A stretch of DNA of 64,000 nucleotides from Cloacibacterium sp047601505 (GCF_047601505.1 NZ_JASGJD010000001.1:2356001-2420000); one strand, 5' to 3'. Counted from the first letter of the stretch, positions 27,559-37,341 are shown. The notes: generated from the sequence alone by a model not told the origin. Numbers and translations: made by a program.

Positions 27559-27609
27559 CAAAGATAAAAAAATTCTATGAATTGGCAGCAATGCGTATTA
27601 ATTGCCAAT
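27559..27609 (-). promoter_or_regulatory. Promoter and dyad of the AbiE pair
   Basis: TATCTTTG on the minus strand (27566-27559) with TTG 22 nt upstream (27591-27589). An inverted repeat ATTGGCA/TGCCAAT (27581-27587, 27603-27609) overlaps the -33 region, as expected for an autoregulated antitoxin operon. Confidence 0.55.
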
Positions 27610-27660
27610 ATTTAGAATTTAGAGTAGTGAGTGGGCTTGGGTGCGTTGGGGCAAAATTAA

Positions 27661-28887
27661 ATGGTATTTTACGTGATAAATTTCGACGACCCACGCAAGA
27701 GCCACCGTTGCAACCCGCTCAATCCCGACTTTATGACGGATATTTCAGATGCCTACGAAGCCGCATATACCATAATGCTGAACCTTAACAGGTCGTGGAT
27801 ACAGAAGCAAGGGGATTTTTTCGTGGAAAGCCCAATTATCTTATTGGCTGCTATTATTTGGTATCTGAAAATCTATGAGGATGGCAAGTATTGTACATTC
27901 CCACACGCTATTGAATTACTGAATAAAAAGTATTCGGACGTATTCACGATTTTAACATCATACCCCGATTTGGAAAATTATTTGTCGCCCTTTATGGATG
28001 CGTGGCAAGGCGGAGCGCAAGACCAGTTGCAAGGACAAATAGCATCGGCAAAAATTCCGCTATCAAGAATGATCAGCCCGCAACTATACTGGGTAATGAC
28101 AGGTGATGATTTTACGCTTGACATTAACAACCCGAAAGAGCCGAAGATTTTATGCGTTGGTAATAACCCCGACCGTCAAAATATTTATTCAGCAGCGTTG
28201 GGTTTGTACAATTCAAGGATTGTAAAACTGATTAATAAAAAGGGACAGCTAAAGAGTTCGGTTATCATAGATGAGTTGCCCACGATTTATTTCAGGGGAC
28301 TGGACAATCTTATCGCAACGGCGAGAAGTAATAAGGTTGCGGTATGTTTGGGTTTTCAGGATTTTTCGCAGTTGACGAGGGATTACGGCGATAAGGAAAG
28401 CAAGGTAATTCAGAATACCGTTGGCAATATATTCAGTGGTCAGGTGGTTGGAGAAACGGCAAAAAGCCTATCGGAACGCTTCGGGAAAGTATTGCAGAAA
28501 CGTCAGAGTATGACGATTAACCGCAATGATAAATCTACCTCTATCTCCACACAGTTAGACAGCCTTATTCCGGCTTCCAAAATATCCACGCTTACACAGG
28601 GTATGTTTGTCGGAGCCGTTTCGGATAACTTTGATGAACGTATCGAGCAAAAAATATTTCACGCTGAAATTGTGGTGGATAATGAAAAGGTAGCGGCAGA
28701 AAGCAAAGCCTATCAGCAAATACCGCAAATCCTTTCTTTTGTGAATGAGGAGGGCGAGGATAAGATGAAGCAGGAAATAGAAAACAATTACAAGCAGATA
28801 AAATCAGACATTCTGAATATTGTTGTTAGTGAAATGGAGCGTATCAAGAATGACCCTAACTTACAGCATTTGGTGCAGAAAGAATGA
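27661..28887 (+). pseudogene. traG: TraG-family conjugative coupling protein, C-terminal relic
   Basis: 408 residues of the C-terminal part of a Bacteroidetes TraG/VirD4-like coupling ATPase: FDDPRKSHRCNPLNP, the Walker B-like SSVIIDELPTIYF (~195-207), FQDFSQLTRDYG and IPASKISTLTQGMFVGAV. The N-terminal ~250 residues with the membrane segments and Walker A are missing; a stop lies directly before the ATG at 27661. It cannot pump DNA. It differs clearly from the TraG end at 63712-64000, so it comes from another conjugative element. Gene context: wedged between AbiE and the ArsR operon. Confidence 0.85.
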
Positions 28888-28969
28888 TTATACTAAATAT
28901 TTTTGTGATTTTTCTATTAATATATTGTTAGAAGAATTAAAAGTAACAGCACCATTACGTCAACATATA

Positions 28970-29032
28970 AAATGCCAAATTTTAATACTCATAATTTAGC
29001 ATTTGCTTAAATAAACAAATTAGTTACATTTG
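28970..29032 (+). promoter_or_regulatory. ArsR operon promoter with dyad operator
   Basis: TTTG (29002-29005), 19-nt spacer, TACATTTG (29025-29032), then ATG at 29037: a leaderless start. A 12-bp inverted repeat with one mismatch (28970-28981 and 28993-29004) and ATTTG...CAAAT (29001-29020) overlap the -33 region, as expected for ArsR repression. Confidence 0.65.
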
Positions 29033-29036
29033 CATT

Positions 29037-29411
29037 ATGGATAATACTTCTTGTACACGACAAAAGGCAGACATTAAACAAATTAATCGCTGTAAAGAAC
29101 GAGTTTCAGAACTCCAAGGTTCGTTTGACTATTTGTCTAACGGACTTGAATTGGCGGGAAACAATGTAAGGTTGAAAATTCTGTTTCTTCTTTATGAAGA
29201 AAAACGACTTTGTGTTTGTGATGTGAGTGAAATTCTTGGAATGACAATTTCAGCAATTTCTCAGCACTTGAGAAAACTTAAAGACCGAAAGCTTATTGAA
29301 ACCGAAAGAGAGGCGCAAACCATTTTTTACTCGTTGACGAAAGAGTATGAAAAAATGTTGGAACCATTTTTTAAAATACTTGACGATAACAAAATTTTAG
29401 AAACAATATGA
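29037..29411 (+). CDS. ArsR/SmtB-family metal-responsive repressor
   Basis: 124 residues. The winged helix spans ~38-105: GNNVRLKILFLLYEEKRLCVCDV (written here as LRLCVCDVSEIL) then TISAISQHLRKLKDRKLI and the wing ETEREAQTIFYSL. Cys in RLCVCD corresponds to the alpha3N/ELCVCDL metal site of ArsR/CadC proteins, and TSCTRQ near the N-terminus adds another Cys. It probably represses itself and the MerTP-like importer downstream, releasing DNA on Hg, Cd or Pb binding. Overlaps merTP by 4 bp. Confidence 0.88.
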   Translation: MDNTSCTRQKADIKQINRCKERVSELQGSFDYLSNGLELAGNNVRLKILFLLYEEKRLCVCDVSEILGMTISAISQHLRKLKDRKLIETEREAQTIFYSLTKEYEKMLEPFFKILDDNKILETI

Positions 29412-30010
29412 AAACGGACAACAAATTAGTCGGGACTGGACTTTTGACAGCAATTGCAGCTTCATTGTGTTGCATTACACCTGTTTTAGCTCTCATAGCA
29501 GGGACGAGTGGACTTGCTTCAAACTTTTCCTGGCTCGAACCTTTCCGACCATATTTTATCGGTTTAACAATTTTAGTCATTGGTTTTGCTTGGTATCAAA
29601 AGTTGAAACCGCAAAAGAAAATTGACTGTAAATGTGAAACAACTGAAAAAACAAATTTTATGCAAACAAAATCATTTTTAGGAATTATTACCCTTGTGGC
29701 GGCTTTACTTTTATCATTTCCAATTTACGCTCACATCTTTTTTCCAAAGCCCGAAAACAAAACAATTATTACCCAAAGTTCCAAAATTCAGAAAGTTGAG
29801 TTTACAATTAAAGGAATGACTTGTTCAGGTTGTGAACATCATATTAAAACAGAGATTAGCAAACTAAAAGGAATTATCGAAGTTGTCGTTTCCTATGAGA
29901 AAAGCAACGCTATTGTCAAGTTTGATAATAAGCAAACCAGTATTGCTGAAATCGAAAAAGCTATCAATTCGACAGGTTATAAATCACTAAAAAGTAAAGT
30001 TATATCATAA
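29408..30010 (+). CDS. merTP: Mercuric transport protein MerTP (membrane part fused to HMA domain)
   Basis: 200 residues. MerT-like membrane segment with vicinal cysteines in AIAASLCCITPVLALIAG (~15-32), a second helix (~55-70), CKCE, and a third helix (~85-100). The C-terminal ~70 residues are a MerP-type HMA domain with GMTCSGCEHHI. MerTP proteins take up Hg(II) from the periplasm for reduction by MerA. No MerA is seen in this window. Start overlaps arsR; stop and next start share a base, so translation is coupled. Confidence 0.9.
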   Translation: MKTDNKLVGTGLLTAIAASLCCITPVLALIAGTSGLASNFSWLEPFRPYFIGLTILVIGFAWYQKLKPQKKIDCKCETTEKTNFMQTKSFLGIITLVAALLLSFPIYAHIFFPKPENKTIITQSSKIQKVEFTIKGMTCSGCEHHIKTEISKLKGIIEVVVSYEKSNAIVKFDNKQTSIAEIEKAINSTGYKSLKSKVIS

Positions 30011-30216
30011 TGGAAATTAAATTACAATCAATAATAACTTGCCCAAAATGTGGGCACAAAAAAGAGGAAACAATGCCAACTGATACTTGTCAGTATTTTT
30101 ATGAATGTAAAAATTGCAAAACAAGGTTAAAACCACTACAAGGCGACTGCTGTGTGTATTGTAGTTATGCCAGTGTTCCTTGTCCACCAATACAAAAGGA
30201 AAAAAAATGTTGCTAA
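30010..30216 (+). CDS. GDCCVxC-domain small Cys-rich protein
   Basis: 68 residues with a zinc-ribbon-like TCPKCGHKKEE, CKNCKTRL and then the signature GDCCVYCSYASVPCPP. This family regularly follows merTP in Bacteroidetes and is thought to bind mercury or another soft metal; a function has not been established to my knowledge. Overlaps the merTP stop by one base. Nine cysteines in 68 residues point to metal binding in the cytoplasm (no signal peptide). Confidence 0.85.
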   Translation: MEIKLQSIITCPKCGHKKEETMPTDTCQYFYECKNCKTRLKPLQGDCCVYCSYASVPCPPIQKEKKCC

Positions 30217-30295
30217 ATAGAACGCATTTTATATAAATCACATAAAAAATCAGTAGGTTTTACTAATTATTTTTAAACAATTGTAAGAATAACTT

Positions 30296-30634
30296 ATGGC
30301 ATCAACAGAAAAAACATTATCAGAGGTAATTGAAATATTAAGACTAAGAGGTTATACTGAAGATTTTAACCTATTGGAAGAAAATATCTCATATAAAACA
30401 GGAGGTGAAAAGGTCAATTTAAGTGACATAGTTATTGATAAAATTTATCGTTTTACAGGACTGAATGACTTGGAAGATGAAGCTATCTTGTATGCAATGA
30501 GAAACCAAAAAGACGGAGCAAAAGGTATTTTCGTAAATGGCTATGGCACTTACTCCGACAGTGTAGCAAATAGCATCATAGAGCAAATAGCAGTTAACGA
30601 AGATGATAACAATGATTGGACAATAGAAATTTGA
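30296..30634 (+). CDS. Small conserved protein, 'phosphoribosylpyrophosphate synthetase'-named family
   Basis: 112 residues: TLSEVIEILRLRGYTEDFNL, DIVIDKIYRFTGLNDLEDEAILYAMR, GAKGIFVNGYGTYSD. Homologous to the protein at 46133-46438 (LRQRGYSMDFSL; RFES...NNAVIYAIS; GVLVDAYGAY). Database entries of this family are often called PRPP synthetase, but no PRPP-synthase motif is visible and the size is far too small, so that name should not be trusted. Both copies sit among metal genes. It is 6 bp before the fur-type gene. Confidence 0.75.
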   Translation: MASTEKTLSEVIEILRLRGYTEDFNLLEENISYKTGGEKVNLSDIVIDKIYRFTGLNDLEDEAILYAMRNQKDGAKGIFVNGYGTYSDSVANSIIEQIAVNEDDNNDWTIEI

Positions 30635-30640
30635 ATTAGA

Positions 30641-31048
30641 ATGACAGAATTAGAAAAAATTTTAAACCAAAGAGGCATAAAGCCTACCGCTATGCGTTTG
30701 TTGGTAGCAGAAAAGCTATTGAAACAACAATATGCAGTAAGTCATAAAGAATTGGCGGAGCAATTTGAAAAAGCTGATAATGTCACTTTATTCAGAACGC
30801 TGAAAACTTTTTTAGAGCACAAACTTATCCATACTATTGACGACGGAACAGGAGTTGCGAAATATGCACTTTGCCAATCTGGGTGCAGTTGCAAACCTTC
30901 AGAACAGCATACACATTTTCATTGCTCCAAGTGCCAGCGAACTTTTTGTCTTACCGATACGGAAATTCCAAACATCAATATTCCACAAAACTTTAAATTA
31001 GAAGGTATCAATTTGGTACTCAAAGGACGATGTGACAGATGCAACTAA
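30641..31048 (+). CDS. Fur-family transcriptional repressor (Zur-like)
   Basis: 135 residues. Winged helix (GIKPTAMRLLVAEKLLKQQY ... NVTLFRTLKTFLEHKLI), then the dimerisation domain with metal ligands HTHFHCSKCQRTFCL and the C-terminal CDRC. The CxxC...CxxC pair is the structural zinc site; the His/Cys-rich region senses the metal. Together with zinc-type efflux genes downstream a Zur role is likely, but Fur cannot be excluded. A 17-bp dyad lies directly downstream at the next promoter. Confidence 0.88.
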   Translation: MTELEKILNQRGIKPTAMRLLVAEKLLKQQYAVSHKELAEQFEKADNVTLFRTLKTFLEHKLIHTIDDGTGVAKYALCQSGCSCKPSEQHTHFHCSKCQRTFCLTDTEIPNINIPQNFKLEGINLVLKGRCDRCN

Positions 31049-31062
31049 AATACTATGAAACT

Positions 31063-31099
31063 TTGCAATCGGATTGCAAGGATTATTTTTCTATATTTG
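31063..31099 (+). promoter_or_regulatory. Dyad and promoter before the Cys-rich/CzcA genes
   Basis: TTGCAAT-CGG-ATTGCAA (31063-31079) is a perfect 7-bp dyad with 3-nt centre, a size fitting a Fur/Zur box. TATATTTG (31092-31099) follows and lies only 8 nt from the ATG at 31108. A half site (TTGCAAG) recurs near 31471. Confidence 0.6.
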
Positions 31100-31107
31100 C
31101 ACTATAA

Positions 31108-31434
31108 ATGAGATGGATAATCACAATATGGACTTTTTACCTGATGGTACTTTCTTCATTGCCTTGTAGCGATGGAAGCAATCAGTGTGAGGATACCATT
31201 CCTAAAATTGAAACCGTTCAATCTCACGACCACAATCAAGATAGCGATGACAATTGCAGTTCTTTTTGTTATTGCAATTGTTGTAGTATAAGTATTGCTA
31301 CTTACCATTTCAAACCTTTTGAAATCAAGCAACCTAAACCCACTATTGTTGTTAAAAAAATTACACTTCGTGATTTTACTTTAATTTCCTTCTACTCAGG
31401 AAGTATTTGGCATCCTCCCAAATTTACTGTTTAA
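31108..31434 (+). CDS. Cys-rich secreted protein (DUF6660-like) with C-terminal IWxPPK motif
   Basis: 108 residues. Hydrophobic N-terminus (MRWIITIWTFYLMVLSSLPC), a Cys/His/Asp-rich middle (HDHNQDSDDNCSSFCYCNCC) and the end SGSIWHPPKFTV. Short proteins of this make-up precede czc/cus efflux operons in Bacteroidetes. The C-terminal IW-x-PPK is shared with the Cys-rich proteins at 24649-25050 and 44719-45105. Probably exported and metal-binding. A -7 box 8 nt upstream implies a very short or absent leader. Confidence 0.75.
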   Translation: MRWIITIWTFYLMVLSSLPCSDGSNQCEDTIPKIETVQSHDHNQDSDDNCSSFCYCNCCSISIATYHFKPFEIKQPKPTIVVKKITLRDFTLISFYSGSIWHPPKFTV

Positions 31435-31668
31435 TTTTTTCAGATTTTCTTAATGCTATTGATGGTTTGTTGCAAGCCTCAGTAATTGTATGCCTTTTAT
31501 TGGCTTTACGGTACTGTTAGCGTGTTCGTGTTATGTATTTTCTATGAATGTTTGTTTATAGAAATAATTACAGGCATTATCCACTTCATCCAATAGTTAT
31601 TTGATTATCTGTTGGCTTCTTATGGCAAGAGGTAATAATTTATTTATCAAAAAATTAAACAGATACAC
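31435..31668. other. Leader region before the CzcA fusion gene
   Basis: About 230 bp with no gene. A weak 6-bp hairpin GGTTTG-TTG-CAAGCC lies near 31465-31480. No good promoter box is seen, so the pump genes may be read from the promoter at 31092. Confidence 0.4.
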
Positions 31669-34600
31669 GTGTTAGATAACATTATAAAATTCAGCATCAA
31701 AAACAAGCTCGTCATTGGGATAATGACCTTGTTACTCATCATTTGGGGAGTGTGGAGTGCCACAAAACTACCCATTGATGCCGTACCCGATATTACTAAT
31801 AATCAGGTGCAAATAATTACGGTTTGCCCCACATTGGCAGGACAAGAAGTAGAACAATTAGTAACCTTCCCTATTGAGCAAAGCATTGCCAATATTCCAG
31901 ATATAGAAGAAACAAGGAGTATTTCAAGATTTGGCTTATCGGTAATTACAGTAGTATTTAAAGATAAAGTAGACATTTATTTTGCCCGTCAGCTTATCAA
32001 CGAAAAACTAAAAGAAGCAGAGGAAAATATACCTAAAGGTATTGGCAAGCCAGAACTTGCACCAGTAAGTACCGGATTGGGAGAAGTCTATCAATACATC
32101 ATCCATCCGAAAAAAGGCAGTGAAAAAAAATACAATGCAAAAGACCTACGCACAATGCAGGATTGGATTGTAGCAAGGCAATTATATGGAACTCCCGGAA
32201 TTGCCGAAGTAAATAGTTTTGGTGGCGAACTGAAACAATACGAAGTAGCAGTAAATCCCAATCGCTTAAAAGCTATGGGGGTAAGTGTTACCGACATTTT
32301 TACTGCATTAGAAAAAAATAACCAAAATACAGGCGGTGCATACATTGATAAGAAACCGAATGCCTATTTCATCCGAGGTATCGGTTTGGTAACTTCATTG
32401 GATGATGTAAAAAATATCAGTATAAAAAATGACGGTGGCAGTATTCCTATTTTTATTAAAGATGTAGCCGATGTAAGATTTGGAAGTGCGGTAAGATATG
32501 GCGCAATGACTTATAACGGCGAAGTAGATGCAGTTGGCGGTGTGGTAATGATGTTGAAAGGCGAAAACAGCAATGAGGTTGTAAATCGCATCAAAGAGAA
32601 ATTACCAGTTATTCAAAAATCCTTACCCGAAGATATAATTATTGAACCCTATTTAGACCGTACAGAATTAGTTGGCCGAGCAATGAGTACTGTAGAAAAA
32701 AACTTGATAGAAGGTGCATTGATTGTCATTTTTGTTTTGGTTCTTTTCTTGGGGAATTTTAGAGCGGGATTGATAGTAGCATCCGCTATTCCTTTGGCAA
32801 TGCTGTTTGCTTTGGCTTTAATGAATGTGTTTGGCGTAAGTGCCAATTTAATGAGTTTGGGAGCAATAGATTTTGGATTAATTGTAGATGGTGCGGTAAT
32901 TATTGTAGAAGCCACATTGCATCATTTAGGTTTAAGGAAATCTACACAAAGGCTCACACAGCAAGAAATGGATAATGAAGTATTTACCTCAGCTTCCAAA
33001 ATTCGTAATAGTGCAGCCTTTGGTGAAATCATTATCCTAATCGTTTACATTCCTATTTTGACTTTGGTGGGTGTTGAAGGAAAAATGTTTCGGCCAATGG
33101 CACAAACAGTAGGTTTTGCAATCTTTGGAGCGTTGATTTTGTCTTTGACCTACATCCCGATGATGTGTGCTTTATTCCTATCTAAGAAGCCAGTACACAA
33201 AGAAACTATTTCGGATAGGATGATGAATTGGCTACAAAGAAAATACCAGCCATTGTTAGAAAAAGCCATCAGAATAAAATATTGGCTAGTAGGTATAACC
33301 GTTGCCATATTTGCTTTTAGCCTTTTTTTATTCAGCCGAATGGGTGGCGAATTTATACCACAGTTACAGGAAGGAAATTTTGCCTTTCATTGCATTTTGC
33401 CACAAGGAAGTTCATTGAGCCAGAGTATAGAAACCTCAATGCAAGCTTCAAGAATTATTAAAGAATTTGACGAAGTAAAAATGGTAGTAGGCAAAACCGG
33501 AGCCGCAGAAGTACCAACCGACCCAATGCCACCTGAAGCGACAGATTTAATGGTTATTTTAAAACCGCAAAGTGAATGGAAAAGTGGCAGAAGTTATGAT
33601 GAATTGGCAGATGCTATCAATGAAAAATTAGAAGCAATACCTGGTGTATTTTTCGAAAAGAACCAGCCAATACAAATGCGTTTCAATGAGTTGATGACAG
33701 GTATTAGGCAAGATGTTGCAGTAAAAATATTTGGAGAAAATTTAGATACGCTTGCCTTGAATGCTGATAAGGTTAGTAAGGTTATACAAACAGTAGAAGG
33801 CGCTACATCTCCACAAGTAGAACGTGTGAGTGGCTTACCGCAAATAAATGTGGAATATGACCGTACTCGCTTAGCCAATTACGGAATAACAGTGGAAGAT
33901 GTGAACAACGTGGTAAGCACTGCGTTTGCAGGTAAAAGTGCAGGAGTAGTTTTTGAAAACGAAAGAAGGTTTGATTTGGTCGTACGTTTAGACAGTACAT
34001 ATCGTAGTAGTATAGAAGATGTAAATAATCTGATGATACCCACTTCAACAGGTAATCAAATACCATTATCACAAGTAGCAAATATTGATTATAAGTTAGG
34101 TCCGGCACAAATAAGCCGTGAAGCTGGAAAACGTAGAATTGTAATCGGATTCAACGTTGCAGATAGGGATGTACAAAGTGTGGTAGAAGAAATTCAACAA
34201 AAATTAAATACACAGGTAAAATTACCACCGGGGTACTATTTCACGTATGGCGGTCAATTTGAAAACTTGCAGGAAGCCAGTAACCGATTAATGATAGCCG
34301 TTCCTATTTCCTTGTTATTAATTTTTGTGTTGCTCTATTTCACGTTCCGTTCCTTTAAGCAAGCAGGTTTAATATTTACCGCAATTCCGATGAGCGCCAT
34401 TGGTGGCGTATTGGCTTTAATGCTTCGTGGAATGCCTTTCAGCATCAGTGCAGGAATTGGTTTTATCGCCTTGTTTGGTGTAGCCGTTCTTAACGGAATT
34501 GTATTGATAGGCACTTTCAACCAATTGGAAAAAGAAGGAATAAAAGATGTTTTCAAACGAGTAATCGAAGGAACAAAAATAAGACTTCGACCTGTATTGA

Positions 34601-36036
34601 TGACGGCAACCGTTGCGAGCTTAGGATTTTTACCGATGGCACTAAGTAGCAGTGCAGGTGCAGAAGTTCAAAAACCTTTAGCAACCGTAGTAATCGGTGG
34701 TTTGGTTACGGCAACTTTCCTTACGCTGTTCGTTCTGCCTTTACTCTACATCATTTTCAATTCAAAAATTAATTTAAAAAGAAAACCCAAAGTGAAACCT
34801 ATTGCAACTATCATTGTATTGCTTCTGTCATTAACAGGCTTTACAGCAAATGCACAAACACAGCATTTATCAAGTGTTGATGATGCGATAAATATTGCGC
34901 TTCAAAATAATCAAGCCATTAAAGCTTCAGATTTAGAAATTGATGCCAGCAAAGCGTTGAAAAAAACAGCCGGAGAATTACCTAAGTTGGATATTAATGC
35001 ACAGTTGGGACAATACAACAGCACCAAATTCGACCAGTCTTTTCAGGTGTCACAAACCATTCCTTTTCCGTCATTATTCGGAGCAAAAAAGGAGTTGATT
35101 AATGCTGAAATTAAAGGTAAAGAATTGCAGAAGAACTTGAGTGTTTTAGAATTAAAAAACCAAGTACGTACTTATTATTATCAAATTTTGTACTTGCAAC
35201 ACAATCAAAAACAACTACAGGAATTAGACAGTTTGTACAACAATTTCATAGGCATTGCAAAGCTTCGTTACAAAACGGGCGATACCAAAAAAGTGGACAT
35301 CAGTACGGCAGAAGCCAAGAAAGGCGAAATCAATTTGTTATTAAAACAAAATGAAGTTTTCTTAAATAATGCCGTTGCCAATCTGAAAACATTGATGAAT
35401 ACGAAAGAAGATTTTACCATATCAGGAAATGGAAATTTTCAGCCTTTACAAATTTCAAATTTGTTGGATAATGATGCAGTAGCCAATCATCCTGCTATTC
35501 AATCTTTGTATCAGGAAGCAGTTATTGCGGAAAAAACCAAAAAAGTAGAACGGGCACAAGGTTTACCCGATTTTACGATTGGGTATGTCAATCAGTCTTT
35601 AATTGGTTTTCAAAATGTGAATGGAGCTGAGAAGTTTTTCAATGGCGGAAACCGGTTTAATTCTGTAAACATCGGCATTGCAATTCCCATTACTTACGGT
35701 GCTACCAAAGCCAGAATAAAATCTTTGGATTATAGAAAGCAAGCAGCCGAAGCCAATGCACAACAGCAACAGAGAACGTTGGCAACGCAAATGCAAAATG
35801 CTTTGTTGCAATACCAGCAGGATATGAAGCAGTTCAATTATTTTCAGCAAGAAGCTTTGCCTAATGCTAAAGAAATTGTTTCAGCAGCACAATTAGGTTA
35901 CAAAACAGGCGACATCGGTTATGTAGAATATCTTTTTGCCTTGCAAACCGCAACCGATATTCAGTTGAATTACCTCAAAAGTATTCAGCAGGTCAACCAA
36001 TCTGTAATCAATATTTATTCATTCATCAATCAATAA
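31669..36036 (+). CDS. CzcA/CusA heavy-metal RND pump fused to TolC-type channel
   Basis: 1455 residues from a GTG at 31669. Residues ~1-1040 are a complete metal RND permease: helix 1 (NKLVIGIMTLLLIIWGVW), porter domains, helix-4 motif DFGLIVDGAVIIVEA (Asp near 407), and C-terminal helices (GIGFIALFGVAVLNGIVLIG). From ~1045 a new signal-like segment (LLLSLTGFTANAQ) leads to an OEP/TolC domain (~1060-1455). Pump and channel as one polypeptide occurs in Bacteroidetes, presumably cleaved after export of the second part. Likely Zn/Co/Cd efflux given the ZntA-type ATPase downstream. Confidence 0.93.
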   Translation: MLDNIIKFSIKNKLVIGIMTLLLIIWGVWSATKLPIDAVPDITNNQVQIITVCPTLAGQEVEQLVTFPIEQSIANIPDIEETRSISRFGLSVITVVFKDKVDIYFARQLINEKLKEAEENIPKGIGKPELAPVSTGLGEVYQYIIHPKKGSEKKYNAKDLRTMQDWIVARQLYGTPGIAEVNSFGGELKQYEVAVNPNRLKAMGVSVTDIFTALEKNNQNTGGAYIDKKPNAYFIRGIGLVTSLDDVKNISIKNDGGSIPIFIKDVADVRFGSAVRYGAMTYNGEVDAVGGVVMMLKGENSNEVVNRIKEKLPVIQKSLPEDIIIEPYLDRTELVGRAMSTVEKNLIEGALIVIFVLVLFLGNFRAGLIVASAIPLAMLFALALMNVFGVSANLMSLGAIDFGLIVDGAVIIVEATLHHLGLRKSTQRLTQQEMDNEVFTSASKIRNSAAFGEIIILIVYIPILTLVGVEGKMFRPMAQTVGFAIFGALILSLTYIPMMCALFLSKKPVHKETISDRMMNWLQRKYQPLLEKAIRIKYWLVGITVAIFAFSLFLFSRMGGEFIPQLQEGNFAFHCILPQGSSLSQSIETSMQASRIIKEFDEVKMVVGKTGAAEVPTDPMPPEATDLMVILKPQSEWKSGRSYDELADAINEKLEAIPGVFFEKNQPIQMRFNELMTGIRQDVAVKIFGENLDTLALNADKVSKVIQTVEGATSPQVERVSGLPQINVEYDRTRLANYGITVEDVNNVVSTAFAGKSAGVVFENERRFDLVVRLDSTYRSSIEDVNNLMIPTSTGNQIPLSQVANIDYKLGPAQISREAGKRRIVIGFNVADRDVQSVVEEIQQKLNTQVKLPPGYYFTYGGQFENLQEASNRLMIAVPISLLLIFVLLYFTFRSFKQAGLIFTAIPMSAIGGVLALMLRGMPFSISAGIGFIALFGVAVLNGIVLIGTFNQLEKEGIKDVFKRVIEGTKIRLRPVLMTATVASLGFLPMALSSSAGAEVQKPLATVVIGGLVTATFLTLFVLPLLYIIFNSKINLKRKPKVKPIATIIVLLLSLTGFTANAQTQHLSSVDDAINIALQNNQAIKASDLEIDASKALKKTAGELPKLDINAQLGQYNSTKFDQSFQVSQTIPFPSLFGAKKELINAEIKGKELQKNLSVLELKNQVRTYYYQILYLQHNQKQLQELDSLYNNFIGIAKLRYKTGDTKKVDISTAEAKKGEINLLLKQNEVFLNNAVANLKTLMNTKEDFTISGNGNFQPLQISNLLDNDAVANHPAIQSLYQEAVIAEKTKKVERAQGLPDFTIGYVNQSLIGFQNVNGAEKFFNGGNRFNSVNIGIAIPITYGATKARIKSLDYRKQAAEANAQQQQRTLATQMQNALLQYQQDMKQFNYFQQEALPNAKEIVSAAQLGYKTGDIGYVEYLFALQTATDIQLNYLKSIQQVNQSVINIYSFINQ

Positions 36037-36042
36037 GTACAA

Positions 36043-37329
36043 ATGAAATTCAATATAAAAATAATCACGTTGATGACAGCCATAGCTGTTTTACTATTTG
36101 CTTTTTCTGCCTGTAAAAATGATAAGAAAGCAGAAGATAAATCTGCCGAAACCAAAACTGCAGGAAAAGAAGAAGCACCACACGAGGAAGAAACGCCAAC
36201 CATTGCCACACTTACCGAAGAACAAATAAAAACGGTAGGCATACAATTAGGCACCATTGAACACAAGGAATTAACAGCAACCATCAAAGCAAACGGAAAT
36301 CTGAAAGTTCCCAATAACAATAAAGCCAACGCCACTTCTTTGTATGGCGGTGTGATAAGAACACTGAAAGTTCAAATTGGAGATTATGTAAGAAAAGGTC
36401 AGGTTATTGCAACCATTGCCAATCCGCAGTTCATCCAATTGCAGGAAGAATATTTGAGTACAGCAAGCAGAATTACGTTTGCAGAACAGGAATTAGCAAG
36501 GCAAAAAGAACTGAATGAAGGCAATGCAGGTGCAAAGAAAAATCTGCAAAGTGCTACTGCCGAATTAAGCAGTTTAAGAACCCGCAGAGCTTCCTTGCAA
36601 CAGCAGATACAATTAATGGGCATCAATCCAGGTTCGGTATCAAACGGAAATTTAAAATCCGCATTGGTCGTAACCAGTCCGCTGAATGGTACGGTTAGCA
36701 ACGTTTTTGCCAAAATTGGAAGTTATGTAGATGTTTCTTCGCCGGTTATCGAAATTGTAGATAACAGTTCATTGCATTTAGATTTACAGGTGTTTGAAAA
36801 AGATTTACCACAGGTAAAAGTTGGACAAACTATTCATTTTACTTTAACCAATAATCCTACTGCTGAGTATGATGCTACAGTTTTCAGCATTGGTTCATCC
36901 TTTGAAAACGAGAGCAAAACCATCGCCGTTCATTGTCGTGTAAATGGTAATAAAAGTGGTTTAATTGATGGAATGAACATCACTGGTATTGTCAGTCTTA
37001 GCAATGTAACAACTCCAGCTGTACCCAATGATGCGATTGTAAATGCCGATGGTAAATACTACATTTTTGTACAAACCAATAAAGAAGCAGAAGCCCATCA
37101 CGAAGAAGGCGAAAAAGAAGGCGACCACAAAGAGGGCGAAGAAAAAGACCATAAAGAAGATAAAACTGCTAAGAATTTTGAAAAGGTAGAAGTGCTGAAA
37201 GGCGTATCTGATATGGGTTACACCGCTGTAACTTTTGTAAATGAAATTCCTGCCAATGCTAAAATTGTAGTTAAAGGTGCGTTTTTCGTCAATGCAAAAC
37301 TAAGCAATACAGGTGGTCACGAACATTAA
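36043..37329 (+). CDS. RND efflux periplasmic adaptor with His/Glu-rich tail (CzcB-like)
   Basis: 428 residues, 6 bp after the pump gene. Lipoprotein signal (AIAVLLFAFSACKNDKK), an acidic linker, then barrel-sandwich and hairpin (GGVIRTLKVQIGDYVRKGQV; SPLNGTVSNVFAKIGSYVDV) and beta-barrel domains. Near the C-terminus (~345-375) a run rich in His, Glu and Lys (HHEEGEKEGDHKEGEEKDHK) could bind Zn or Co. It connects the CzcA pump and the TolC domain across the periplasm. Confidence 0.92.
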   Translation: MKFNIKIITLMTAIAVLLFAFSACKNDKKAEDKSAETKTAGKEEAPHEEETPTIATLTEEQIKTVGIQLGTIEHKELTATIKANGNLKVPNNNKANATSLYGGVIRTLKVQIGDYVRKGQVIATIANPQFIQLQEEYLSTASRITFAEQELARQKELNEGNAGAKKNLQSATAELSSLRTRRASLQQQIQLMGINPGSVSNGNLKSALVVTSPLNGTVSNVFAKIGSYVDVSSPVIEIVDNSSLHLDLQVFEKDLPQVKVGQTIHFTLTNNPTAEYDATVFSIGSSFENESKTIAVHCRVNGNKSGLIDGMNITGIVSLSNVTTPAVPNDAIVNADGKYYIFVQTNKEAEAHHEEGEKEGDHKEGEEKDHKEDKTAKNFEKVEVLKGVSDMGYTAVTFVNEIPANAKIVVKGAFFVNAKLSNTGGHEH

Positions 37330-37341
37330 AAATTGAACGCT

